NCBI RefSeq assembly: GCF_015207665.1
Contig: NZ_JADEWL010000066.1
Coordinates: 1-36,039, forward strand
DNA: 36,039 nucleotides
Direction: 5' to 3'
Source of the DNA: Plectonema cf. radiosum LEGE 06105
GTDB lineage: Bacteria; Cyanobacteriota; Cyanobacteriia; Cyanobacteriales; Nostocaceae
Under the pieces are notes generated by a model. It ran no database searches. It was not told where the DNA came from and saw only the letters and a program-made list of their open reading frames with translations. Below, one piece after another: positions 1 through 8,691 of the stretch (its first letter is position 1; each line of letters begins with the position of its first letter). Position numbers and translations under genes: made by a program.

Positions 1-50
1 TAAGAGACAGGGGTTTGGGGGAGAGAGTAAATTCTTAACTTTTCATCTTC

Positions 51-107
51 AATCTAAAATTTAAAGCTTGTACCTTCGCCTCGCAAATGTACCTAAAATC
101 TAAAATT
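51..107 (+). repeat. Dispersed repeat, copy A, abutting ureF start
   Basis: This 57-nt segment matches the reverse complement of 10247-10302. The shared outer arms are AATCYAAAATYTAAAGCTTG on the left and a CTAAAATCYAAAATT-type arm on the right. The centre differs and looks inverted between copies (CTTCGCCTCGC here, GAGCGAAGCG in the other). It ends exactly where the ureF TTG start begins, so ureF has no recognisable Shine-Dalgarno sequence. I infer a dispersed noncoding repeat from the two copies seen in this window. Confidence 0.7.
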
Positions 108-780
108 GATTAACCATAATCTTCTTTGTCTTTTACAGCTTGTCAGTCCCGCTTTACCCGTGGGAGCATATAGTTATTCTGAAGGATTAGAAACGCTAGT
201 TGAAAATAAGATAATTAACAATGTTGAAAGCCTTAAACACTGGTTAAGCCAGGAACTACGTTACGGTGCAATTCGGATAGAAGCAGCGGTGATGTTAAGA
301 GCTTATCGTGCTGTGAACGGTTATGATTTATCCGCTTTATCTTACTGGAATAATTGGCTATCAGCCGCACGGGAAACCGCAGAATTACGCAATCAATCCC
401 AACAAATGGGGGGTTCCTTGATTCGGTTATTGAAAGAATTACAACCGCAAATAATGCCGATAGTTACAGCCTGTGGTAGTCCTTGCAACTTTGCGATCGC
501 GTTTGGGATTGCTGCTGCAAATTGGGATATTAATCCACAACCTGCTTTACTCGGATATCTACACAGTTGGGTTAATAATTTAATTACTGCTGGAATCAAG
601 TTGATTCCTTTAGGACAAACCGCAGGACAATTATTATTATTAGAATTGCAAGAATTAATTATCGCGATCGCAGTAGAAATTATCAACTTAACTGACGATG
701 AATTAAGTTGTTGTAGTTGGGGTTTAACATTGGCAAGTATGGGACACGAACAGCAGTATACAAGATTATTTCGCAGCTAA
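106..780 (+). CDS. ureF: Urease accessory protein UreF
   Basis: UreF is part of the UreD/UreF/UreG complex that loads nickel and carbonate into apo-urease in the cytoplasm. The 224-residue product has the conserved N-terminal block [20 protein letters not shown] (residues 10-29), typical of UreF, and an all-alpha composition. Length fits the family. The start is uncertain: the only candidate near the conserved N-terminus is TTG at 106, which lies at the edge of a repeat and has no ribosome binding site. The next gene, ureG, begins 30 nt downstream on the same strand, so the two are probably co-transcribed. Other urease genes are not in the window. The family call is firm; the exact start is not. 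Confidence 0.93.
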   Translation: MINHNLLCLLQLVSPALPVGAYSYSEGLETLVENKIINNVESLKHWLSQELRYGAIRIEAAVMLRAYRAVNGYDLSALSYWNNWLSAARETAELRNQSQQMGGSLIRLLKELQPQIMPIVTACGSPCNFAIAFGIAAANWDINPQPALLGYLHSWVNNLITAGIKLIPLGQTAGQLLLLELQELIIAIAVEIINLTDDELSCCSWGLTLASMGHEQQYTRLFRS

Positions 781-810
781 AACAAATTATCAATTAATAA
801 TTATTAAATT

Positions 811-1404
811 ATGAGTTTTCGAGTTGGTGTTGCAGGTCCAGTAGGTTCGGGAAAGACTGCTTTAGTAGAAGCTTTATGTAAATCTATGCGCGATTCTTAT
901 CAAATTGCAGTTGTCACAAATGATATTTACACTCAAGAAGATGCAGAATTTTTAACCAAATCCCAAGCCTTAGAAAAAGAAAGAATTCTCGGTGTAGAAA
1001 CTGGTGGTTGTCCTCATACTGCAATTCGAGAAGATGCTTCAATGAATTTAGCTGCTATTGAACAGTTAGAGATGCGTTTCTCCGATTTAAATTTAGTATT
1101 TTTAGAAAGTGGTGGTGATAATTTAGCTGCAACTTTTAGTCCAGAATTGGTCGATTTAACTATTTATGTAATTGATGTTGCTGCTGGTGATAAAATCCCT
1201 CGTAAGGGTGGTCCAGGTATTACTAAATCTGATTTACTCGTAATAAATAAAATTGATTTAGCTCCCTATGTTGGTGCGGATTTGCAGGTTATGGAAACAG
1301 ATGCTCGCAAAATGCGTGGCGAGAAGCCTTTTATATTTACAAATTTGAAAAAACAAGAAGGCTTAAGCAAGATTGTTGAATTTGTTTCGGCAAATATTTG
1401 CTAG
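811..1404 (+). CDS. ureG: Urease accessory GTPase UreG
   Basis: UreG is the SIMIBI-class GTPase whose GTP hydrolysis drives nickel delivery to urease. The 197-residue protein opens with the P-loop GPVGSGKT (residues 9-16), followed by the nickel-binding CPH motif in [15 protein letters not shown]. It also has [17 protein letters not shown] and the guanine-specificity NKID motif (in [14 protein letters not shown]). Length and motif order are standard. It follows ureF by 30 nt. The ATG at 811 is preceded only by AT-rich sequence with no strong Shine-Dalgarno. Nothing looks broken. Confidence 0.97.
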   Translation: MSFRVGVAGPVGSGKTALVEALCKSMRDSYQIAVVTNDIYTQEDAEFLTKSQALEKERILGVETGGCPHTAIREDASMNLAAIEQLEMRFSDLNLVFLESGGDNLAATFSPELVDLTIYVIDVAAGDKIPRKGGPGITKSDLLVINKIDLAPYVGADLQVMETDARKMRGEKPFIFTNLKKQEGLSKIVEFVSANIC

Positions 1405-1575
1405 TAATAATTTTAGTGGGCGCTGAACAACCCGCTAGTACTACTTTTCGTTATCTGTTAATTGATAACTGTCTTTAATATCAGAAATTATTATATATTT
1501 TTGTATCATAAAATACATTATAATAATATTAAGATTTAAATTATATTTATTCTTAAATAGATATTCGGAGGGTAA

Positions 1576-2403
1576 ATGGCGCAGGATAGCACCCGTGGAG
1601 CGTTGTTAATTATTGGCGGTGCGGAAGATAAACAAAGGGAATGCGAGATTCTGCGGGAATTTATCCGCTATGCAGGAGGTACGAAAGCAAGAGTTGTAAT
1701 TATTACATCTGCAACGGATTTACCGATAGAAGTAGGACAGGAATATATTCGCGTATTTGAGCAGTTGGGTGTAGAAGATGTCCGCATCATTGATACCAGA
1801 AGTAAAGAAGATGCAGATTCTGAGAGTGCATTGCAAGATATGGATAAAGCTACTGGTGTATTCTTTACTGGAGGAGACCAAGCTAGAATAGTCGATACAA
1901 TTAAAGATACTCAATTGGATGCAGCGATTCACCGGCGGTTATCTGAAGGAATGATAGTAGCAGGTACAAGCGCTGGGGCTGCGATAATGCCGGATATAAT
2001 GATTGTTGATGGTGATTCCGAAACACATCCTCGAATGGAAATTGTCAAAATGTGTCCCGGAATGGGTTTTTTTCCAGGAGTAATTGTAGACCAACATTTT
2101 TCGCAGCGCGCCCGTATGGGACGTTTGATTTCAGCTTTAGCGCAGCAACAACAAGCAGTTTTAGGATTTGGAATTGACGAAAATACCGCGATGTTAGTTG
2201 TAGATGACAAAATTAGAGTGATTGGAGAAGGTGCAATCACTATAATTGACTCAACAGATGTTACTCATAGTAATATTGATGATATTTTAATCGATGAAGG
2301 GTTGGCAATTATTGGTGCAAAGCTGCATATTCTACCACGGGGATATGAATTTGATTTGGAGACTCGTAAAGCGATTCCAAATCAGTTAATCCTTAAGAGT
2401 TAG
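1576..2403 (+). CDS. cphB: Cyanophycinase
   Basis: Cyanophycinase is a serine-type exopeptidase that degrades the nitrogen reserve cyanophycin (multi-L-arginyl-poly-L-aspartate) to beta-aspartyl-arginine dipeptides. The 275-residue protein carries the nucleophile motif GTSAGAA with Ser at residue 132, the same number as the Synechocystis catalytic serine. It also has an N-terminal LLIIGGAEDK strand-turn and the segment VDQHFSQRARMGRL. The ATG at 1576 has a strong Shine-Dalgarno GGAGGG at 1567-1572. Cyanobacterial cphB usually lies beside cphA (cyanophycin synthetase); here it is followed by rpsO and preceded by ureG, so it stands alone. Confidence 0.96.
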   Translation: MAQDSTRGALLIIGGAEDKQRECEILREFIRYAGGTKARVVIITSATDLPIEVGQEYIRVFEQLGVEDVRIIDTRSKEDADSESALQDMDKATGVFFTGGDQARIVDTIKDTQLDAAIHRRLSEGMIVAGTSAGAAIMPDIMIVDGDSETHPRMEIVKMCPGMGFFPGVIVDQHFSQRARMGRLISALAQQQQAVLGFGIDENTAMLVVDDKIRVIGEGAITIIDSTDVTHSNIDDILIDEGLAIIGAKLHILPRGYEFDLETRKAIPNQLILKS

Positions 2404-2507
2404 GAATAGTTGTGATTTATTTCCCAACCCCATCTTAATTAATCACACAGCCAAACGGCTATGATAATATGGGAGACTGCTGCCTAGATTAAAGAAAAAG
2501 TCGAGTT

Positions 2508-2777
2508 ATGAGCCTAACACAAGAGCGAAAACAAGAGTTAATCTCACAATACCAAGTTCACGAAACCGATACTGGTTCTGGTGAAGTGCAAGTTGCGATG
2601 CTCACTGACAGGATTAACCGCTTGAGCAAACATTTGCAAGTTAATAAAAAAGACCATTCTTCCCGTCGGGGACTATTGAAAATGATTGGTCAACGTAAGC
2701 GTCTTTTGTCTTATATTCAAAAAGGAGACCGCGAACGTTATAAAACTTTAATTCAAAGTCTCGGTATTCGTGGATAA
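2508..2777 (+). CDS. rpsO: 30S ribosomal protein S15 (uS15)
   Basis: uS15 binds 16S rRNA in the platform of the small subunit. The 89-residue product has the family signature throughout: the N-terminal [19 protein letters not shown] and the C-terminal [18 protein letters not shown]. Length is exactly as expected. A PAM68-family gene starts 18 nt after its stop. In cyanobacteria the pairing of rpsO with the PAM68 gene is known to be conserved, so co-transcription is likely. Confidence 0.98.
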   Translation: MSLTQERKQELISQYQVHETDTGSGEVQVAMLTDRINRLSKHLQVNKKDHSSRRGLLKMIGQRKRLLSYIQKGDRERYKTLIQSLGIRG

Positions 2778-2795
2778 ACAAAAGAGCCGCTGATT

Positions 2796-3263
2796 ATGTC
2801 TGCCGAATCTGAACGCAACCCCTTACCTTTTGAACCGAATAAAAAGCGCCAAAAGCCAAAAACCAAGGCTCAAGTGCCAATTGTCAAAGAAGAACTTTCT
2901 TCTGAGACAAAGCAAAAAAAACCTCCTTTTACTAAACAGGAAATGGCTATTCCCCAAGTTGTTAGCCAGCGGATGATTAGAAGAGTAGCTTGGTTATGTG
3001 GAGTACCAACCATTTTGGGTATTCTGACTTTAGTCGTGAGCTATTTGCTGATTATCTACACTGATATCAAGCTTCCTCCAATACTGGTATTGCTTGTCAA
3101 TATGGGGCTGTTTGGTTTGGGAGTTTTGGGAATTAGTTATGGAGTTCTTTCTGCTTCTTGGGATGAAGATAGAGTGGGGACTCGGCTTGGTTTGAACGAG
3201 TTTACTACCAATTGGGGACGAATGGTAGCAGGTTGGCGCGAGACTCGGCAAAAAAAAGTATAA
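2796..3263 (+). CDS. pam68: PAM68-family photosystem II assembly protein (DUF3464)
   Basis: PAM68 is a thylakoid membrane factor. In Synechocystis the homologue (Sll0933) is ribosome-associated and promotes chlorophyll insertion into CP47 during photosystem II assembly. The 155-residue product has a long charged lysine/proline-rich N-terminal region (about 1-60) and two predicted transmembrane segments (about 66-88 and 94-117). A conserved-looking tail follows, with SWDEDRVGTRLG near residues 121-132 and NWGRMVAGWRETR near 139-151. It lies 18 nt behind rpsO, which agrees with the known conserved uS15-PAM68 operon. Assignment rests on layout, length and context. Confidence 0.88.
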   Translation: MSAESERNPLPFEPNKKRQKPKTKAQVPIVKEELSSETKQKKPPFTKQEMAIPQVVSQRMIRRVAWLCGVPTILGILTLVVSYLLIIYTDIKLPPILVLLVNMGLFGLGVLGISYGVLSASWDEDRVGTRLGLNEFTTNWGRMVAGWRETRQKKV

Positions 3264-3298
3264 ATAAGATGAAGGATGAAGGATGAATAATCCAACTT

Positions 3299-4672
3299 TC
3301 ATTCTTCATACTTGATTTTGGTTTTAACTTTTATCGATACTCCACCAGTGGGAACAATTGTAATCCCTCGTCGCATCGGTTTTACTGGTTTTTTATCAGT
3401 TAATTCCAACTCAAATCTGGATAAAATTGTTGCTAAAATCAACTTCATTTCGTACATTGCAAAAGCGGAACCAATACAGCCACGATAACCTCCTCCAAAA
3501 GGTAGATATTCAAATGGGGAAAATTTTTGATTGAGAAATCTTTCGGGAATAAATTTATCTGGTTGTTGGTAAGTTGCTTCTCGACGATGGGCTAAATAGA
3601 TGCAGGGAACTAAAACTGTACCGGAATCATATTTTTTTCCAGCAACTTCTATTTTATCTAGAGTCATTCGGGGAGTACAAATTAAAGCGATGGGGTGAAG
3701 TCGCATTGTTTCGCAGCAAACTGCATTAAGGTAAGGTAGTTGAGCGATGATTTCGGGGGAAGTTGTATTATCTAAACTTTGTAATTCCTCGATTAATTTA
3801 TTTTTGACTTCTGGGTGTGAGTGAATCAGATAAAATAACCAAGCTAAGACTCCAGAGGTGGTTTCGTAACCTAAAAGTAGTAAAGAAACTAATTGGTCTC
3901 GCAATTCTTTATCTGTCATTTTCTCACCTTCTTCGTCACGCGCTGACATTAATAAGCTTAAAATATCTGTATCTACTGTATCTAAATTATTGCACTTTGT
4001 TCTACGTTCGGAAATTTCTGCATAAATTAATTGATCAATTTCTGCGCGTCTTTGGAGATAATTTCCCCAAGGACTCCATTTTCCCAAATCTTTTTGTAAA
4101 GGTGGAAAGAAAAACAAGCTGGAATACCAAGGTTTAGTAATGTCATTTAATAGTGCAGTTAATAATTTTCTTAACTTCTGATAACGTTCTCCTGGACTGA
4201 TTCCAAATACAATTTGGAGGATAATTTGTAAAGTGATATCCGGCATTACTTGCTGCATGGAAACAATATTATCAACCTGCCAACTGCTTGTGACATCTTC
4301 AGTTATACGACAGATTGTATTTCCGTAAGATTTAAGGCGATTAGCTCCGCTAAACGTCTTCGACGTAACGCCATGAAAGGGAGGCATCAATAATTGTCTT
4401 TGACGGTTGTGGGATTTACCTTCCTGAAAGACGATGGAATCACTGCCAAATAAGGGTTTGAATACGTGAGTAGCTGTTTTAAAATCTAATTTTTTGCTGG
4501 GAATTGCAAAACAATCATCAATGGCTTGGGGACTACTAAAAAAAACAACTGGTGGTGAATTTACACCCAATACTCTTAAAGTGAAAGTATCGCCGTATTT
4601 TACCGCTTGGTTATCAAAAAATTTTGTGGGATTGGCAATTAGTTGTAAGGTTTGGATTAAGGAATTGGTCAT
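3299..4672 (-). CDS. Cytochrome P450 (CYP110-like), with in-frame repeat insertion
   Basis: This is a 457-residue haem-thiolate monooxygenase. It shows the haem-binding loop FGGGYRGCIG (Cys399 as iron ligand), an ExxR motif in ETMRLHP, and the I-helix oxygen-activation segment LGYETTSG. CYP110 is a cyanobacterial family linked to fatty-acid or hydrocarbon hydroxylation; the substrate here is unknown. It is related to the next P450 at 4832-6205, 159 bp away on the same strand. Two differences stand out. The proline-containing N-terminal stretch of the neighbour is missing, with a heptamer array immediately upstream of the ATG. Residues 102-110 (4343-4369) are also an extra 9-residue segment after LMPPFHG, encoded by a palindromic repeat. 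The frame is intact; activity is uncertain. Confidence 0.93.
   Translation of the reverse strand: MTNSLIQTLQLIANPTKFFDNQAVKYGDTFTLRVLGVNSPPVVFFSSPQAIDDCFAIPSKKLDFKTATHVFKPLFGSDSIVFQEGKSHNRQRQLLMPPFHGVTSKTFSGANRLKSYGNTICRITEDVTSSWQVDNIVSMQQVMPDITLQIILQIVFGISPGERYQKLRKLLTALLNDITKPWYSSLFFFPPLQKDLGKWSPWGNYLQRRAEIDQLIYAEISERRTKCNNLDTVDTDILSLLMSARDEEGEKMTDKELRDQLVSLLLLGYETTSGVLAWLFYLIHSHPEVKNKLIEELQSLDNTTSPEIIAQLPYLNAVCCETMRLHPIALICTPRMTLDKIEVAGKKYDSGTVLVPCIYLAHRREATYQQPDKFIPERFLNQKFSPFEYLPFGGGYRGCIGSAFAMYEMKLILATILSRFELELTDKKPVKPMRRGITIVPTGGVSIKVKTKIKYEE
4343..4369 (-). repeat. 27-bp palindrome-bearing insertion inside a P450 gene
   Basis: The segment encodes residues 102-110 (VTSKTFSGA) of the first P450. 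Aligning LMPPFHG...NRLKSYGNTICR with the neighbour's LMPSFHGDRMRCYAETIDR leaves exactly these nine codons unmatched. At its core is an inverted repeat, ACGTC and GACGT around a 3-nt loop. It keeps the reading frame. Its style resembles small palindromic intergenic repeats of filamentous cyanobacteria; I infer insertion of such an element. Confidence 0.6.
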
Positions 4673-4679
4673 AGTTAGG

Positions 4680-4707
4680 TGAAAGGTTAAAGGTTAAAGG
4701 TCAAAGT
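4680..4707. repeat. Short tandem repeat (AGGTTAA family)
   Basis: Near-perfect 7-bp units reading AAAGGTT/AAAGGTC lie directly upstream of the first P450 start. The same family recurs at 10312-10356 and 29608-29652, and in opposite orientation at 31901-31946. Confidence 0.85.
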
Positions 4708-4831
4708 TTGATTTCTTTGTTCACTTTTTTATTATCCCACTTGACCAATTCCTAATATCTTTTCATTTTAGTGCAAATTTGCACACTATTTAGATGTATA
4801 TCGACAGTTGAAACCTACTAAACAAAAATTC

Positions 4832-6205
4832 TTAATTAACCACTGACAAACTACGAGACTTAATCGTTCGCTTTCCTTTAACAACCATTTGAATCGGACG
4901 ATTCGGACCAGTTACCAAACCGCGACGCTGGGGTTTTATCTCCCCATTATCAATTAAATCTAACTCCAAATTTCTCAGAATATTTGTTAGTATCAATTTC
5001 ATTTCAAATTGAGCAAATGCCATACCAATACAGCGTCTTGCACCTCCACCAAAAGGTATAAATTCATAAGGTGAAAACTGTCTTTCTAAAAAGCGTTCTG
5101 GTTTAAATTTCTTGGGTTCGGGATATAAATCTTCCCGCTGATGAGTCAAATAAATTGAACCATATAATAATGTACCTGGTTCCAAATCGTGACCGCACAG
5201 TGTAACTGGTGTTTCTACTTGTCGCTGAAATAAAAGTATTCCTACTGGATAAATTCGTAAGGTTTCATTGCAAACTGCGTTGAGATATGGCAGTTTATTG
5301 ATAGTACTAAAGTCGGAATTTTCATCTAAAGTATCAAGTTCTGTTAACAGCTTTTCCCGAACTTCAGGGAATTTGTGAATCCAATACAAAGCCCAAGCTA
5401 AAGCAGTTGCGGTAGTTTCATGACCTGCAAATAACAACGTGATTAATTCCGAGCGTAATTCTACATTGGTCATTGCTTCACCGTTTTCATCCCGCGCTGC
5501 CATTAACATACTCAGAACATCAGTACGGGAATCATCTGGTGAGGCTCTCCGTTCTTCTATTTCATCATTTAACAATTGATAAATTCGTTCTCTCTGGCGA
5601 AGAAAATTACCCCAATAGCTTTTTGCTCCCCAATCCCGTTGTAGAATCGGGAAAATCAGAAAAACTGCTTTGAGAGGGGTACTTCCTCCGGCATCTAAAA
5701 TTGAACCGAGAAGTTTTTCTAATTCCGTAGCGCGATCGCCCGAATAAATTCCAAACACTGCTTGCATAATTACCCGCATGGTAATAGCTTGCATCCCATC
5801 TCGGACAGAAAATTGTTGACCAACTTCCCACTGATTCATAATTTGCGACGTAACTCGATCAATCGTTTCTGCATAGCAACGCATTCTATCCCCATGAAAA
5901 GAAGGCATTAATAATTGACGCTGACGACGATGGCGATCGCCACTTGCCATAATTACAGAATGCTTTCCCATCAATGGTTCAAAAGCTTTGTTTCCTTTTG
6001 ATGGAGCGGAAAAATCTTTGGTGTCGTTAGTTAGTATCTGCTGTAGCGCTTGCGGATTACTAATAAAAACCACAGGAGATTTTAAATTTAAAGTGAAAAT
6101 ATCTCCGTAGCGTCTAGCGCAGTTTTCCATCATCGATAAAGGATTAAGGATAAACTGAAATGTTTGAATGAATGAAGGAGTTTGTGGTCCGTTTGGTAGT
6201 TTCAT
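4832..6205 (-). CDS. Cytochrome P450 (CYP110-like)
   Basis: This is a 457-residue P450 with all core motifs. The haem loop is FGGGARRCIG (Cys392), ExxR is in ETLRIYP, and the I-helix motif FAGHETTAT has the canonical acid-Thr pair. The C-helix region RHRRQRQLLMPSFHG is also conserved. The N-terminus MKLPNGPQTPSF contains the proline-rich segment expected before the first helix, without a membrane anchor, which suggests a soluble bacterial P450. The sequence style matches the cyanobacterial CYP110 family, whose known members act on fatty acids and hydrocarbons; the substrate here is not deducible. It lies upstream of and parallel to the other P450, so the pair probably arose by duplication. 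No ferredoxin or reductase gene adjoins it. Confidence 0.95.
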   Translation of the reverse strand: MKLPNGPQTPSFIQTFQFILNPLSMMENCARRYGDIFTLNLKSPVVFISNPQALQQILTNDTKDFSAPSKGNKAFEPLMGKHSVIMASGDRHRRQRQLLMPSFHGDRMRCYAETIDRVTSQIMNQWEVGQQFSVRDGMQAITMRVIMQAVFGIYSGDRATELEKLLGSILDAGGSTPLKAVFLIFPILQRDWGAKSYWGNFLRQRERIYQLLNDEIEERRASPDDSRTDVLSMLMAARDENGEAMTNVELRSELITLLFAGHETTATALAWALYWIHKFPEVREKLLTELDTLDENSDFSTINKLPYLNAVCNETLRIYPVGILLFQRQVETPVTLCGHDLEPGTLLYGSIYLTHQREDLYPEPKKFKPERFLERQFSPYEFIPFGGGARRCIGMAFAQFEMKLILTNILRNLELDLIDNGEIKPQRRGLVTGPNRPIQMVVKGKRTIKSRSLSVVN

Positions 6206-6321
6206 CGGCTTTTAGCAATTAATCTTTTATCTATAGGAATCCAATTTGATTCATGAACAACTCTTGAGGGCAGGCAACAGGCAACAGAGAATAAACAATG
6301 TTACGTATACTGAGTTTTTTA

Positions 6322-6346
6322 TGTCCTGCGGACACGCTACGCTAAC
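6322..6346 (-). repeat. Small hairpin repeat, copy 1
   Basis: This 25-nt sequence matches 24591-24616 on the opposite strand. Both share GTTAGCGTAGCGTGTCCG and then a short hairpin (TGTCC...GGACA). It lies in the 296-bp gap between the second P450 and the LCP gene. Confidence 0.75.
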
Positions 6347-6453
6347 AAAAATCTGCGGATGAGTTCTATATTAATGGTAATTGTTTTTAAAGGATGGGGG
6401 AGAGCCGGAAGATTGGCGGACAAAGAGAAATAAATAACTCCTCACTCCCGTAC

Positions 6454-6523
6454 AGACGTAGCAGTGCTACGTCTCTACAACAACTCCGGTGGTACTAACT
6501 CCTAACTCCTAACTCCTAACTCC
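6454..6523 (+). repeat. Palindromic dispersed repeat plus TAACTCC array, copy 1
   Basis: A palindrome with arms AGACGTAGCA and TGCTACGTCT (6454-6474) is followed by CTCTACAACAA and then four TAACTCC heptamers (6496-6523). A second copy lies inverted at 9166-9219 with the first 30 nt identical. The heptamer part overlaps the last codons of the LCP gene. Confidence 0.85.
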
Positions 6524-7557
6524 TTTAATCCAAAATCAAAATAACGAGCCATCATCACGTCTATTTCTTGTTCATCTGGTAGCCAGTAGCTAGTATTAAA
6601 CTCCGAACGGCTGCTAACTCTACCGGGTAAGGTCAACATTTGGATATTTGAGCGATTAATTCGGACACCAAAATTAACTAAAGTTAGTAAACTATCAAGG
6701 TTTAAGTTGGTATCAATATTTTCTTTAACTGTATTTAGAATAATTGGCGATCGCGCTAATGTTGCAGGATTTAATGACTGTTCTATCAAGGCTTGCATAA
6801 CCATCTGTTGACGTTGAATGCGTCCGATATCACCTTGTCCATCATTACGAAAGCGTAATAATTGTAATGTTTGGTCGCCGTTGAGATGTTGTTTTCCGGC
6901 TTTGAGATTAATATATAAATGTTGGGAATCATCTTGATATTTCAAATCTTTGGGAACGTTAACAGTTACACCTCCCAAAGCGTCAACAAGTTTACCTACT
7001 CCTAAAACATTGATACGAACATAACCATTTATATCTATATCTCCTAATAAATTACTGACGCTTTTAGCACTTAAATAAGCACCACCTAAACGATTAGTAG
7101 CATTGATTTTTCTAATACCATATCCTTCTATTTCCGTGCGTGTATCTCTGGGAATAGAAAGTATATTTAACTGTTTCCTTTTGGGGTCAAACCGAATCAA
7201 TAATATCACGTCGGAAAGCCCATCAAAAGAATTTACTTGCGGTAAATATCCCAAGTTTTTCGTATTTTCCGGTGCATTTTGGGTATCTGGAGGAAGTACA
7301 CTCATCCCCATCACTAAAATATTTACGGGACGATTTAGCTGTAAAAATTGTCCTTGAGAAACAACATTAGCTGCAAAAAAATCTGCTTCTTCTCGACTGA
7401 GATTAACTTGCATAAACGGCTTGCTTGTCAAAAAAATTCCAAATAATCCTCCTGCTACAGCCGATATTATGGCAAGTTTAAGCATTTTTCCCCGGAACTC
7501 TCCTTTACTATTTATCTGAGGTTTTTGCTTATGAATCAATTCCGGCAATTTTTTCAT
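6502..7557 (-). CDS. LytR-CpsA-Psr (LCP) family protein
   Basis: LCP proteins are membrane-anchored enzymes that in Gram-positive bacteria transfer undecaprenyl-linked glycopolymers to the cell wall; their role in cyanobacteria is not settled. The 351-residue protein has a cytoplasmic N-terminus, one transmembrane segment at about residues 26-44 and an extracytoplasmic LCP domain. Visible family motifs are LSDVILLIRFDPKRKQLNIL, SIPRDTRTEIEGYG and RFRNDGQGDIGRIQRQQ, which hold the Asp and Arg residues that bind the lipid pyrophosphate. The last codons (KELGVRS and stop) are read from a heptameric repeat array, so the natural C-terminus has probably been replaced or extended. An exopolysaccharide locus lies 15 kb away. 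Confidence 0.93.
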   Translation of the reverse strand: MKKLPELIHKQKPQINSKGEFRGKMLKLAIISAVAGGLFGIFLTSKPFMQVNLSREEADFFAANVVSQGQFLQLNRPVNILVMGMSVLPPDTQNAPENTKNLGYLPQVNSFDGLSDVILLIRFDPKRKQLNILSIPRDTRTEIEGYGIRKINATNRLGGAYLSAKSVSNLLGDIDINGYVRINVLGVGKLVDALGGVTVNVPKDLKYQDDSQHLYINLKAGKQHLNGDQTLQLLRFRNDGQGDIGRIQRQQMVMQALIEQSLNPATLARSPIILNTVKENIDTNLNLDSLLTLVNFGVRINRSNIQMLTLPGRVSSRSEFNTSYWLPDEQEIDVMMARYFDFGLKELGVRS

Positions 7558-8123
7558 AAATGAAATTAGGGTGAGTAACTCAAATTTATAAATACAATTC
7601 CGTTGCTATTGATTGCGTAATTTATAGAACAAAATTAGAACAAAATTAGCAATCTGTTTGATTCTCTTCCTGAAGCAGCGACTGTTCCCTGTAAATTTTA
7701 CAGTAATGTAGCCGATGGATACATTTTGATAATTATCTGGTCAACTAGTAAACTTTTTTAATCAACTTGAAATTATTTACTTGGCATTGGTTACTCAATA
7801 TATCAAGTCATTATTTCACATCGTTTGAGACGGAGTGTATTGCTAAATCTCTACGGTAGGTTGATGACTCAAATCCTCAACGGATTCTTATTTGGAATAA
7901 TTTACGATTGATTATAGGTATAGATATAGTTATATTGATAGTTATTCTTCATCACCGGCTTAAATTCATCCCCAAAATTTAAATTAGCCGTAAAGCGATC
8001 GCGATTAATCAACTACAATTTTATTTCTTCACAATACTACCTATAAACTTTTGATTGTTTTTATATAACGAGCGGTAAAAAGTGATTTTATTGCAGAGGA
8101 ACACTGACTAAACTTGATATTAA
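7558..8123. other. Gene-free stretch upstream of the LCP gene
   Basis: About 570 bp of AT-rich DNA with no supported gene. It contains one GCGATCGC palindrome near 7997 and presumably the LCP promoter at its left end. No strong hairpin, tRNA or tandem array was seen. Confidence 0.5.
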
Positions 8124-8492
8124 TGTCAAATAAAATACTTTTTATTTCATAAAATAAAAATTTCATATTTCAGTAAATATCACCTAACTTTTGTCTTTAA
8201 TGCAACGCACAATTTAGATATCGACTCGAAAGAGAAGATTAATAAAGAGAGAATTAAAGAGAATGGTTTCTTCGAGTTCTTTTCCACAGGTATTAATGAT
8301 AACTTTGACAAGATTGTAATTTCTCAAGTCGGTGGTGGTGGTTTTGAAACGGATAACCACACATTCCGCATTGGTAAAGGAAAATATTCAGTAGCAGCAA
8401 GCGTACCCGAACCAAGCATCGCTTTAGGAATCTTAGCTGTTGGTGGCAGTATGTTTGTAGGGAAGCGCAAACAACAAAAATCTGCAAAATAA
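8124..8492 (+). pseudogene. Truncated PEP-CTERM protein gene (C-terminal part only)
   Basis: An open frame of 122 codons with no ATG, GTG or TTG ends in a PEP-CTERM sorting signal: VPEPS, then the hydrophobic stretch IALGILAVGGSMFVG, then the basic tail KRKQQKSAK. Just upstream is the pattern FFEFFSTGINDNFDKIVISQ and FETDNHTFRIG, which resembles the end of the extracellular domain common in cyanobacterial PEP-CTERM proteins. PEP-CTERM proteins are exported, then processed and anchored by an exosortase. Signal peptide and most of the ectodomain are absent, so this is most simply a 5'-deleted remnant. No exosortase gene is in the window. Confidence 0.75.
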
Positions 8493-8622
8493 GTTTTAAT
8501 TTCTTTAATTTTACGGGACTTAGACTGTTAAAAATCTTCACTATTGTCTAAATCCCATTCTGAGTAGAGATATTCCGAAAAAATATTCCCTTTAGAACTA
8601 TGTAAAGTTCAAATTTCCTGCT

Positions 8623-8652
8623 ACCTGACTAAAGGTTAGTAGTTTTTTTTAT
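8623..8652 (+). terminator. Weak stem-loop with T-tract after the PEP-CTERM remnant
   Basis: The sequence CTGAC-TAAAG-GTTAG can form a 5-bp stem with one G-T pair, followed by TAG and a run of eight T. It may be a leftover intrinsic terminator for the rightward remnant gene. The short stem keeps confidence low. Confidence 0.35.
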
Positions 8653-8691
8653 ATATTTTACTTATTATCTCTACTTTCTACTCCCTACTCT

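Noticed and set aside
3299-6205. Biosynthetic gene cluster around the two P450s
   Set aside because: No polyketide, terpene or peptide synthase, redox partner or transporter adjoins them in this window.
8293-8541. 82-residue minus-strand frame
   Set aside because: It is antisense to the PEP-CTERM tail, which is clearly coding in composition on the plus strand.
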